In this document: positions 1 to 5,487 of the stretch, one piece after another | Numbering within the stretch: the first letter of the stretch is position 1 | Layout: every line of letters starts with the position of its first letter | Notes under the pieces: generated by a model | Database searches by the model: none | Seen by the model: the letters and a program-made list of their open reading frames with translations, nothing else | Told to the model about the DNA's origin: nothing | NCBI GenBank assembly: GCA_013812695.1 | Contig: JACCSZ010000367.1 | Coordinates: 1 to 5,487, forward strand | Source of the DNA: Gemmatimonadales bacterium | GTDB lineage: Bacteria; Gemmatimonadota; Gemmatimonadetes; Gemmatimonadales; GWC2-71-9 | Length of the DNA: 5,487 nucleotides | Direction of reading: 5' to 3' | Translations under genes and position numbers: made by a program

Positions 1-2
1 AC

Positions 3-590
3 CTGCCCGACGGGCTTTCTCCCATGGCCCGCTGCGACTACTACTGCGGCTGGTACCACGTCCACTCGCGCCGTCCCGGTGGCGAGGTGCCCAACCATCC
101 GCCTGGCAACCTCAGCGTTCGACGCGCCGCGTTTACCGCGACTCGGGGATATACCGAGCAGCAGCCGGTGGCGTACGCGCATGAGGAGCTCGCATGGCAA
201 GCGGAGGTGCGGCGCGCGGGCGGGCGCATCGTCTTCGATCCCGGCGCCGTCGTCTACCACTACAACCGCCCGGGATTCCGCAACCTGCTGCGTCGCAATT
301 ACCGCTGGGGGTACAGCGCGATCGAGAGCAAGGCGCCGACCGGCGCCGCACGGCTCGCCTGGGTGTACCGCTACCCCGCCCTGCTCGTGCTGGCGAGCAT
401 CCCGCTGGCGTTCGCGAGCACGGCGTACATCGGGTGGTGCTGGCTGCGGGCGGGCGTGCTCGAACCGATCCTGATGCTCCCCGCCGTCCTCGCCGCCCGG
501 CTGGCCTACTCCGCCGGACTCGTGGCGGGAGGCGTGCGGTGGATGCGGTTCGGCCCCGGCGCCGCGGAGGCCCGCCCGCGATGGGAGTGA
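3..590 (+). CDS. Family 2 glycosyltransferase, C-terminal part (5'-truncated by window edge)
   Basis: This is the last 195 residues of a glycosyltransferase. The frame is open from base 3, ahead of the ATG at 24, and residues before that ATG (LPDGLSP) read on smoothly, so the true start is upstream. The nucleotide-binding half and DxD motif are outside the window. What remains is the acceptor side of a GT2 fold: a NLSVRRAAF segment (residues 36-44), then HEELAW (60-65), which fits the acidic catalytic-base region followed by the conserved tryptophan and arginine of GT2 enzymes. FDPGAVVYHYNRPGF (78-92) and the basic NLLRRNYRWG (94-103) match the usual end of this fold. Two hydrophobic segments (about 124-148 and 152-176) suggest membrane anchoring. 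It probably transfers an activated sugar to a growing lipid-linked glycan at the cytoplasmic membrane; donor and acceptor cannot be read from the sequence. The stop overlaps the start of the next gene by 10 bases. Confidence 0.85.
   Translation: MPDGLSPMARCDYYCGWYHVHSRRPGGEVPNHPPGNLSVRRAAFTATRGYTEQQPVAYAHEELAWQAEVRRAGGRIVFDPGAVVYHYNRPGFRNLLRRNYRWGYSAIESKAPTGAARLAWVYRYPALLVLASIPLAFASTAYIGWCWLRAGVLEPILMLPAVLAARLAYSAGLVAGGVRWMRFGPGAAEARPRWE
566..570 (+). promoter_or_regulatory. Ribosome binding site for the second glycosyltransferase
   Basis: GGAGG lies inside the 3' end of the upstream gene, 10 bases before the ATG at 581. It supports that ATG over the in-frame GTG at 587, which would sit 16 bases from it, and over far upstream in-frame starts such as 194. 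Confidence 0.6.
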
Positions 591-1579
591 GTTCGAATGC
601 ATCCGCGGTGCGGGTCAGCGTCGCCGTCTGTACCCGTGCCCGGACGGCGATGCTCGTGCGTGCCCTGGATTCGCTGATGCAGCAGCGCCCGGCCGCCCTC
701 GAAATCCTCGTGGTGGATAATGCGCCGCCCGACGACGCGACCCGCGCGGCCGTGGCCGCGCGGTTTCCCGCGGTCCGCTACGTGCGCGAACCGCGCCCGG
801 GGCTCGACTTCGCCCGGAACCGTGCGCTCGAGTGCGCCAGCGGCGACGTGGTGGCGTTCCTCGATGACGACGCGGTGGCCGACCCGGGCTGGGCCGCGGC
901 GCTGGGCGCGGTCTTCGCGGCCGATCCCGCCGTCGCGGTGTGCACGGGCCGGGTCGAAGCTCTGGGCGACGGCACCGAAGGCGAGCGCGCCTTCGAGGAG
1001 AACGGCGGCTTCGCGCGCGGGCTCGGGCGCATCCGGCTGCCCGCCGACGCCGGGCGGCCCCTGCATGGCCGGCCGGCGCCGTTGATCGCGTGGGCGGTGA
1101 GCGTGGGCAGCGGGTGCAGCTACGCCGTGCGTCGCTCGGCCGTGCTCGCGCTCGGGGGCTTCGACGAGGCGCTCGACCTGGGCGCCGCGCTGCCCGGCGG
1201 CGGCGATCACGACCTGCTCTGGCGCGCCCTGCGGGCGGGACACTCGGTCGTGTACGAGCCGGCTGCCCTCGCGCGGCACGAGCACCGGGCCCAGGCGGCG
1301 GATGCACACGCCCAAATCGTCGGCCATCAGCGGGCGCTGCTGGCGTTTCTGAGCAAGCAGCTGGTGGTCGCGGGCGGCCGCGCGCGCGGCCCGCTCGCGG
1401 GCTACCTCGCGTGGCGGCTCCTGAAGCCGGGACTCCGTCTGATGCGTCGCGCGGTCGGGCACGACCCGCTGCCCGCATCGGTCCTGGCCCGGATGTGGTG
1501 GAACTGCTGGGCCGGCCTGGTGGCCTATCCGAGAGCGCGTCGTCTGGCCCGGGCACGCAGGGTGGAGCACCCGCGGTGA
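581..1579 (+). CDS. Family 2 glycosyltransferase, complete, soluble type
   Basis: A 332-residue GT-A fold glycosyltransferase likely to move a nucleotide-activated sugar onto a lipid-linked glycan in the cytoplasm. The N-terminus VSVAVCTRAR (12-21) is the first strand and donor-binding loop. EILVVDNAPPDD (41-52) holds the conserved aspartate of the second strand. GLDFARNRALECASGDVVAF (74-93) leads straight into the metal-binding DDD (95-97). The acceptor half has VGSGCSYAVRRSA (175-187), then GGFDEAL, and GGGDHDLLWR (206-215), where glycine replaces the acidic residue common in related enzymes but D209 remains, as I recall for a GGGD-type subgroup. YEPAALARHEHR (225-236) closes the domain. 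The basic C-terminal tail (about 265-332) may rest on the membrane. The frame is open far upstream, but homology-like sequence begins only after 581, where a GGAGG supports the start. The GTG at 587 is an alternative. Sugar specificity is unknown. Confidence 0.9.
   Translation: MGVSSNASAVRVSVAVCTRARTAMLVRALDSLMQQRPAALEILVVDNAPPDDATRAAVAARFPAVRYVREPRPGLDFARNRALECASGDVVAFLDDDAVADPGWAAALGAVFAADPAVAVCTGRVEALGDGTEGERAFEENGGFARGLGRIRLPADAGRPLHGRPAPLIAWAVSVGSGCSYAVRRSAVLALGGFDEALDLGAALPGGGDHDLLWRALRAGHSVVYEPAALARHEHRAQAADAHAQIVGHQRALLAFLSKQLVVAGGRARGPLAGYLAWRLLKPGLRLMRRAVGHDPLPASVLARMWWNCWAGLVAYPRARRLARARRVEHPR
742..763. repeat. Perfect 10-bp inverted repeat inside the second glycosyltransferase
   Basis: The arms CCGCGCGGCC (742-751) and GGCCGCGCGG (754-763) are exact reverse complements separated by only GT. 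The repeat lies in the codons for R-A-A-V-A-A-R (residues 55-61). It could form a tight hairpin in mRNA or single-stranded DNA. It may equally be a by-product of GC-rich alanine and arginine codons. Confidence 0.5.
1564..1567 (+). promoter_or_regulatory. Ribosome binding site for the permease gene
   Basis: GGAG sits 8 bases before the GTG at 1576. No comparable motif is well spaced before the alternative ATG at 1615: the nearest GGAG (1591-1594) is 20 bases away. This decides for the GTG start. Confidence 0.5.
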
Positions 1580-2382
1580 GCGCCGGGTCCGGAGTGCTGG
1601 CGCGCGCGCCGCGCATGCGCCGCTTCTGGGGCTACCGGGAGCTGCTCCGCGGACTCATCGTCCGGAACCTCAAGGTCAAGTACCAGCGCTCGCTGTTGGG
1701 GTTCGTCTGGACCCTGGTCAACCCGCTCCTGACCGTGACGATCCTCGTGGTGGTGTTCAGCCACGTGGTCCGCATTCAGGTGCCCCAGTATTGGGCGTTC
1801 CTGCTGAGCGGCTACTTCGTCTGGAACTTCATGCTCCAGACGCTGAGCACCGGAACGTGGATCTTCGCCGAGCATTCCCGCCTGACGCGGAGTGTGTCGT
1901 TCCCGAGCGAGATCCTGGTGTTCAGCGCGGCAGGCTCCCGGCTGATCGAGTTCGCCGCCGAGATCGCGCTCATTCTGCTCGCGACGATCCTGCTGCTTCA
2001 CCACAGCGTGCCGGCGAGCTACGTGCTGGTCCCGCTCCTGGTACTCATCCAGGTCGTAATGGCAATCGGCCTCGCCCTCCCCATCGCGACGTTGTCGGTA
2101 TTCTATCACGACGTCTATCACGCGCTCCCGATCGCGCTCGCCTCGCTGTTCTATCTCTCGCCGGTCTTTTATCCGGCGAGCATGGTGCCCGAGGCACTCC
2201 GGACGCTGTACTTCCTGAACCCGATCGCGGGACTGCTTACGCTCTACCACGACGTCGTGTACGCCGGTCAGTGGCCATCGGCCGTGCTGCTCGCGGGCAC
2301 TGCGTTGCAGGCCGCCATCGTGTACGCCTTCGGGTATGCCGTCTTCCACCGCTACGCGTCGGTCTTCGCCGAAGTTGTCTGA
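1576..2382 (+). CDS. ABC-2 type polysaccharide exporter permease (Wzm/TagG/KpsM-like)
   Basis: A 268-residue integral membrane protein, the usual length for the permease of a polysaccharide or O-antigen ABC exporter. Two copies would form the channel that moves a lipid-linked glycan across the cytoplasmic membrane with the ATPase encoded next. The amphipathic N-terminal region RNLKVKYQRSLLGFVW (30-45), followed by NPLL, is the family signature before the first membrane helix. About six hydrophobic segments follow (roughly 47-66, 72-92, 113-141, 148-172, 184-205, 235-256). The late motif FYHDV (176-180), then LFYLSPVFYP (191-200) and LNPIAGL (214-220), is typical of the ABC2_membrane family. 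The GTG start is interlocked with the upstream stop (GTGA) and has a GGAG behind it. An ATG at 1615 would shorten the protein by 13 residues and cannot be excluded. The substrate could be O-antigen, capsule or another glycan. Confidence 0.93.
   Translation: MSAGSGVLARAPRMRRFWGYRELLRGLIVRNLKVKYQRSLLGFVWTLVNPLLTVTILVVVFSHVVRIQVPQYWAFLLSGYFVWNFMLQTLSTGTWIFAEHSRLTRSVSFPSEILVFSAAGSRLIEFAAEIALILLATILLLHHSVPASYVLVPLLVLIQVVMAIGLALPIATLSVFYHDVYHALPIALASLFYLSPVFYPASMVPEALRTLYFLNPIAGLLTLYHDVVYAGQWPSAVLLAGTALQAAIVYAFGYAVFHRYASVFAEVV
1599..1620. repeat. Two abutting palindromes near the permease start
   Basis: GGCGCGCGCGCC (1599-1610) and GCGCATGCGC (1611-1620) are each perfect palindromes lying side by side, both made of alternating purine-pyrimidine runs. 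The second contains the in-frame ATG at 1615. They encode an Ala/Arg-rich stretch before the first conserved permease motif. A functional role is not shown, and the base composition makes chance plausible. Confidence 0.4.
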
Positions 2383-3160
2383 CCCGGCACGGGGGCCGGC
2401 CGTGGAGCTTCGAGGCGTCTCGAAGCGGTTCTACTTCTACGAGCACCGGACCAGCTCGCTTCGGGAGTGGTTCATCCGGCGGATCCTGCGCCGCCCCATC
2501 CACGTGCGCCACGCGGCGTTCTCGCTCCGCAACCTCGACCTGCGCATCCAGCCGGGCGAGTCGGTGGCGCTGCTGGGGCACAACGGCTCGGGGAAGAGCA
2601 CCGTCCTCCGACTGGTGGCCGGGATCTACCGGCCCACGTCCGGGACGATCACGACCGCCGGCCGGATCACCGCCGTCATCGAGCTCGGTGCCGGCTTCCA
2701 CCCGGAGCTCACCGGCGTCGAGAACATCCGGCTGTACGGCGCCGTCCTCGGCCTCACGCGGCCGGAGTTGCAGGCACGCTACGACGAGATCGTCGCCTTC
2801 GCCGGGATGGACGACTTTCTCGATACGCCGCTCAAGTATTACTCGAGCGGCATGGAGGCACGCCTCGCGTTCTCGGTAGCGGTCTGTCTGGAGCCCGCCA
2901 TCCTGCTACTCGACGAAGTGCTCGCCGTCGGCGACCAGGCGTTTCGGGCCCGCTGCCTGGAGCGGCTCCGCGCGTTTCACGCCCGCGGCGGCACGCTGCT
3001 GCTGGTCTCGCACGAGCTGGATTCGATCCAGGAGCTGTGCACGCGCGGCGTCTGGCTGCGGGCCGGCCGGGTGGTGCAGGACGCCGACATCGCCACGGTG
3101 CTGGCCGCATATCGTGCCGACCGACCCCCGGCGCGCGACATCTCGAGGGAGGACCCGTGA
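2375..3160 (+). CDS. ABC exporter ATPase (short Wzt/TagH/KpsT-like)
   Basis: The 261-residue nucleotide-binding subunit that would pair with the preceding permease and power glycan export. In order, counting from the TTG at 2375: VELRGVSKRFYFYE (10-23), a basic linker with ARG/TRP-rich helix (24-47) where Wzt-type proteins carry extra sequence before the core, Walker A GHNGSGKST (68-76), the Q-loop region IELGAGFHPELTGVENI (102-118), the variant signature YSSGM (156-160) typical of polysaccharide exporters, Walker B AILLLDE (175-181), and the switch histidine H213 in VSHELD. Only about 30 residues follow the ATPase core, so the C-terminal glycan-binding domain of long Wzt proteins is absent. 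The start is uncertain. TTG 2375 gives a family-like MSDPARGPAVEL N-terminus and an 8-base overlap; ATG 2336 would overlap the permease by 47 bases; GTG 2402 has GGGGG six bases upstream and would begin at VELRG. Confidence 0.92.
   Translation: MSDPARGPAVELRGVSKRFYFYEHRTSSLREWFIRRILRRPIHVRHAAFSLRNLDLRIQPGESVALLGHNGSGKSTVLRLVAGIYRPTSGTITTAGRITAVIELGAGFHPELTGVENIRLYGAVLGLTRPELQARYDEIVAFAGMDDFLDTPLKYYSSGMEARLAFSVAVCLEPAILLLDEVLAVGDQAFRARCLERLRAFHARGGTLLLVSHELDSIQELCTRGVWLRAGRVVQDADIATVLAAYRADRPPARDISREDP
2388..2404. repeat. Small inverted repeat around a possible ATPase start codon
   Basis: CACGG (2388-2392) and CCGTG (2400-2404) are complementary arms with a seven-base spacer that overlaps a GGCCGGCC palindrome (2394-2401). 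The right arm contains the alternative GTG start at 2402. A hairpin here would follow the permease stop and could affect initiation only if that GTG were used. Confidence 0.35.
3145..3153 (+). promoter_or_regulatory. Strong ribosome binding site for the polyprenyl-P-sugar synthase-like gene
   Basis: GAGGGAGGA at the end of the ATPase gene is the best Shine-Dalgarno match in the window. It lies 3 to 7 bases before the GTG at 3157, depending on the register, and fixes that start. The same frame is open for hundreds of bases upstream and offers false earlier starts. Confidence 0.7.
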
Positions 3161-4308
3161 GCCAGGAACCGCTCGTCTCGGTCGTCATGCCGTGCCTCAA
3201 CGAGGAAGAGGCAATCGGCCCGTGTATCGAGAAGATCCGACGGACATTCGCCGGCGCGGCGATCGACGGCGAGATCGTGGTCTGCGACAACGGGTCGACC
3301 GACGCCTCGGTGTCGATCGCGGAGCGGATGGGCGCTCGGGTGGTGTACCAGCCGCTCCGGGGCTACGGCAACGCCTACCTCAAGGGGTTCGCGAGCGCGC
3401 GCGGGCGCTGGCTCGTCATGGGCGACGCCGACGACACGTACGATTTCACCATGATTCCGCAGTTCCTGCACGCGCTCAGCGGCGAGGGTCACGAGTTCGT
3501 GACCGGCAGCCGCTACCTCGGCGGCGGCGACGCGCACATCACGGCGCTGCACCGCTACTTCGGCAACCCCGCGCTGACGCGGATCCTCAACTTGCTGTTC
3601 GGGACCCGATATACCGACGTCTACTGCGGCTTCCGCGCGTTCTCGCGGGAGGCCTACGACCGGATTCGGCCGGTGAGTCCCGGCATGGAGTTCAACCTGG
3701 AGCTCGCGATCAACGCCGGCCTGGCGGGCCTTCGGGTCAAGGAGCTCCCGATCGTGCTGGCCCCGCGGAAGGGCGAGTCGAAGCTGCGCACCTTCCGCGA
3801 CGGGTGGCGAAGCCTCCGGATGATGCTGCTGTACTCGCCCAACAAGCTGTTCCTCGCGCCGGGCACGACGCTGCTGGCCCTCGGCCTCCTGATCCATTTG
3901 GCGGTGCTGCTCGGGCTGGTGCGGTTCGGCGGGCGTCCCGCGTCCGGGGTCACCGCGGTGTTCGCGACCATCGCGAGCGTGGTGGGCTTCGAGATCCTCA
4001 GCCTGGGCCTGCATACGAAGACGTACTCCTGGAGCCGCCGCTTCGACCGCGATAACCGTGCACTGGCTGGGTTCTACCGGCGCTTCAAGCTGGAGACCGG
4101 GCTGGTGCTGGGCGCCGGCCTCGTCGCGGCCGGCGGCGGTATCCTCGTCGCGATCGTGGTGGAGTGGATGCGCTCCGATCTGCTGCCGCTGCCCCACCCC
4201 GAGTGGGCCTCGTTTGCGGCCACGCTCGTGATCATCGGCTTCAGCACGCTGTTCTCATCGCTCTTCATCTCGGCGATGTCGATGAGCCGCCCCGAGGGCT
4301 CCGCGTGA
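3157..4308 (+). CDS. Family 2 glycosyltransferase, polyprenyl-phosphate-sugar synthase type, with C-terminal membrane domain
   Basis: A 383-residue protein resembling dolichol-P-glucose/mannose synthases, which join a nucleotide-sugar to a polyprenyl phosphate at the cytoplasmic face. The catalytic part has VSVVMPCLNEEEAI (7-20), EIVVCDNGSTDAS (39-51), the family-typical LRGYGNAYLKGF (67-78) and the metal-binding GDADDTYDF (89-97). VTGSRY (115-120), TDVYCGFRAF (153-162) and the catalytic-side PGMEFNLEL (175-183) follow, then PRKGESKLRTFRDGWRSLRM (203-222). Four hydrophobic segments follow (about 231-255, 264-286, 315-337, 350-373), with GLHTKTYSW (284-292) between the second and third, as in bacterial homologues annotated as dolichol-P-glucose synthetase. 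The GTG start overlaps the ATPase stop as GTGA and follows a strong ribosome binding site. Its direct coupling to a GT-C-like gene suggests it makes the lipid-linked sugar donor for that protein (inference). The sugar is unknown. Confidence 0.9.
   Translation: MSQEPLVSVVMPCLNEEEAIGPCIEKIRRTFAGAAIDGEIVVCDNGSTDASVSIAERMGARVVYQPLRGYGNAYLKGFASARGRWLVMGDADDTYDFTMIPQFLHALSGEGHEFVTGSRYLGGGDAHITALHRYFGNPALTRILNLLFGTRYTDVYCGFRAFSREAYDRIRPVSPGMEFNLELAINAGLAGLRVKELPIVLAPRKGESKLRTFRDGWRSLRMMLLYSPNKLFLAPGTTLLALGLLIHLAVLLGLVRFGGRPASGVTAVFATIASVVGFEILSLGLHTKTYSWSRRFDRDNRALAGFYRRFKLETGLVLGAGLVAAGGGILVAIVVEWMRSDLLPLPHPEWASFAATLVIIGFSTLFSSLFISAMSMSRPEGSA
4294..4298 (+). promoter_or_regulatory. Ribosome binding site for the GT-C-like membrane protein
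   Basis: GAGGG lies six bases before the GTG at 4305, inside the end of the preceding gene. It supports the GTGA-interlocked start. Confidence 0.5.
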
Positions 4309-5487
4309 CCGAGGCGGTGGTCCCGCCGTGGAGTCGGACCGATTGGCGCTGGGTTGCGGCGCTCGCGGCCCTGGCGCTCGCGCTCTGGATCCCCCGGCTG
4401 CGTGGACCCCTCGACCTCCGCTACGACGCCGGCGTGTATTACATCCTCGGAACGTCGCTCGCCGAGGGGCGCGGCTACCGGCTGCTCAACGAGCCGGGCG
4501 CGATCCAGGCGATCCAGTATCCGCCGCTGCTCCCGGCCGCCGGCGCCGCGGCCGAGCTGGCGTTCCGCACCGGCGACCCCGCGGTGGTCGGGCATTGGTT
4601 GCGCCTGGGCAGCGTGTTGCTCTATGCCGCGTACGCGGCGACCGTCTACGCGATGAGCCGGCGCCTGCTGAGCCGCGGCTACGCGTGCCTGGTGGCGACG
4701 CTGTCGGTCATCCACAGCCACACGATCTTCATGTCCGACTTTTTCGCCGCCGATGTCCCCTACGCTTTCCTCAGCGCGCTGTTCTTCGCGGTGGGCGCCG
4801 GCCCGCTCGCGGGGGTGGTCGCCGTCGCCGGGTACGGTATGCGCTCCGCGGGCATCGCGCTCCTGGCCACCTGGGTCGTCGAGAGCCTGCTCCGTCGGCG
4901 GCCGCGCCGGGCCGTGGTCCGAGGAATCGTCGCGGCGGCGGCGGTCACGGCGTGGGTCGGCTACACCGGGCAGGTGAAGGCGGACGGCTCGTACACCCAC
5001 CCCGCGTACACGTACCAGCGGGCCGGCTATCAGTTCTACAACGTGAGCTACGCCGAGAACATGTCGTACGTGGATCCGTTCCGCCCGGAGCTCGGCCGGG
5101 TGACGGGACGCCAGATGCGCGACCGCCTGCTGGCAAACGTGCGCGGCATGCCGATGACCATCGGCGAGGGCGTGAGCGTGCATCGCGGCTGGTGGCGCGG
5201 CGAGATCGAGAAGCTCAACCAGCGGCTGCCCGGCGCCCCGGTGCCGATGTGGGTCACGGACGCGGCGCTGCTGGGTCTCTCGGTGCCGGTGCTCTGCGGC
5301 TTCGTTCTGCTGGCCCTCCAGGGCGAAGTCCTGATCGTCCTCTACGCCGTGGGGTCGCTGGCCATCGTCGCCGTGACGCCGTGGCCGATCCAGTTCGTCC
5401 GGTACCTGGTGCCGCTCACCCCGTTTCTGTCGCTGGCCCTCGTGTCGGTGCTGGTCTGGTCTACCCGCAAGGCCGCCCCCACCCGCG
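4305..5487 (+). CDS. Polytopic GT-C/GT39-like membrane glycosyltransferase, N-terminal part (runs off window end)
   Basis: The frame stays open from the GTG at 4305 to the window edge, giving 394 residues with no stop, so the gene is cut at its 3' end. A first membrane helix (about 16-31) leads into a loop, RYDAGVYYILGTSLAEGRGY (39-58) followed by YPPLLPA (72-78). This resembles the first outer loop of protein-mannosyltransferase/ArnT-like GT-C enzymes, where an acidic residue (here D41, possibly D37) is important. More hydrophobic segments follow (about 101-118, 125-140, 150-192, 205-221, 318-340, 341-359, 366-386). SDFFAADVPYAFL (144-156) and TPWPIQFVRYLVPLTPFL (358-375) also recall the family. 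A polar segment without helices (about 222-315) is probably an outer-face domain. The likely role is transfer of a sugar from a polyprenyl-phosphate carrier to an acceptor outside the membrane, with the preceding gene as donor maker. Family assignment is by pattern only; a non-catalytic membrane protein remains possible. Confidence 0.8.
   Translation, partial: MTEAVVPPWSRTDWRWVAALAALALALWIPRLRGPLDLRYDAGVYYILGTSLAEGRGYRLLNEPGAIQAIQYPPLLPAAGAAAELAFRTGDPAVVGHWLRLGSVLLYAAYAATVYAMSRRLLSRGYACLVATLSVIHSHTIFMSDFFAADVPYAFLSALFFAVGAGPLAGVVAVAGYGMRSAGIALLATWVVESLLRRRPRRAVVRGIVAAAAVTAWVGYTGQVKADGSYTHPAYTYQRAGYQFYNVSYAENMSYVDPFRPELGRVTGRQMRDRLLANVRGMPMTIGEGVSVHRGWWRGEIEKLNQRLPGAPVPMWVTDAALLGLSVPVLCGFVLLALQGEVLIVLYAVGSLAIVAVTPWPIQFVRYLVPLTPFLSLALVSVLVWSTRKAAPTR
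4500..4517 (+). repeat. Perfect 9-bp tandem duplication in the GT-C-like gene
   Basis: GCGATCCAG occurs twice in a row (4500-4508 and 4509-4517), in frame, and encodes Ala-Ile-Gln twice (residues 66-71) just before YPPLLP in the predicted first outer loop. It could be a recent small duplication or chance codon use. Confidence 0.5.

Noticed and set aside
194..580. Upstream extension of the second glycosyltransferase frame
   Set aside because: The added residues are Arg-rich and overlap conserved GT2 sequence in the first gene's frame. A well-placed GGAGG supports ATG 581.
24..590. ATG at 24 as the true start of the first gene
   Set aside because: The frame is already open from base 3, no ribosome binding site precedes 24, and a GT2 enzyme beginning there would lack its donor-binding half. 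The gene is truncated by the window edge.
506..1570. Long open frame on the - strand (354 codons) opposite the second glycosyltransferase
   Set aside because: It is full of Arg, Gly and Ala with no recognisable domain, and lies opposite a gene with clear GT2 motifs. GC-rich codon bias removes stops from the antisense frame.
940..1575. Upstream extension of the permease frame
   Set aside because: This part is an Arg/Ala-rich shadow of the second glycosyltransferase. Permease-like sequence begins only after the GTG at 1576.
2467..3156. Upstream extension of the polyprenyl-P-sugar synthase frame through the ATPase gene
   Set aside because: The extension translates to an Arg/Pro-rich sequence while the other frame carries Walker A, signature and Walker B motifs. 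The strong ribosome binding site and GTG at 3157 mark the real start.
148..3617. Shared short sequence GATATACCGA near 148 and 3608
   Set aside because: About ten bases occur in unrelated coding contexts with no flanking similarity, which fits chance.
2977..5183. Long - strand open frames at 2977-4197 and 4074-5183
   Set aside because: Low-complexity translations without motifs, opposite two genes with strong family signatures. They are antisense shadows of GC-rich coding DNA.

Overview
This window is an uninterrupted six-gene stretch of a cell-surface polysaccharide locus, with every gene on the + strand. The DNA is strongly GC-rich (about 70% by eye), codons end mainly in G or C, and several genes start with GTG. 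That suggests a high-GC bacterium, for example a soil or sediment lineage such as Gemmatimonadota, Acidobacteriota, Rokubacteria or a deltaproteobacterial group. The sequence alone does not fix the phylum. I see no RNA gene, mobile element, CRISPR array, promoter or terminator, and no non-coding stretch longer than a few bases.

Layout: (1) 3-590, the C-terminal part of a family 2 glycosyltransferase (GT2) with membrane segments at its end; its start lies upstream of the window. (2) 581-1579, a complete soluble-looking GT2 enzyme. (3) 1576-2382, an ABC-2 type permease of the Wzm/TagG/KpsM kind. (4) about 2375-3160, its ATPase partner of the Wzt/TagH/KpsT kind, without the C-terminal glycan-binding domain of long Wzt proteins. 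(5) 3157-4308, a GT2 enzyme of the polyprenyl-phosphate-sugar synthase type (dolichol-P-glucose/mannose synthase-like) with four C-terminal membrane segments. (6) 4305 to the window end, the N-terminal 394 residues of a polytopic GT-C/GT39-like membrane protein.

Neighbouring genes overlap by 4 to 10 bases. At three junctions the start and stop codons are interlocked as GTGA. The set therefore looks like one translationally coupled transcript.

Working model (inference): the GT2 enzymes build a lipid-linked glycan in the cytoplasm, and the ABC pair exports it. The polyprenyl-P-sugar synthase and the adjacent GT-C protein may then add a sugar to the glycan, or to another acceptor, on the outer face of the membrane. 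The clearest individual observation is this synthase plus GT-C pair coupled directly behind an ABC glycan exporter. Each family is well known, and I do not see clear evidence of a wholly new type of system.
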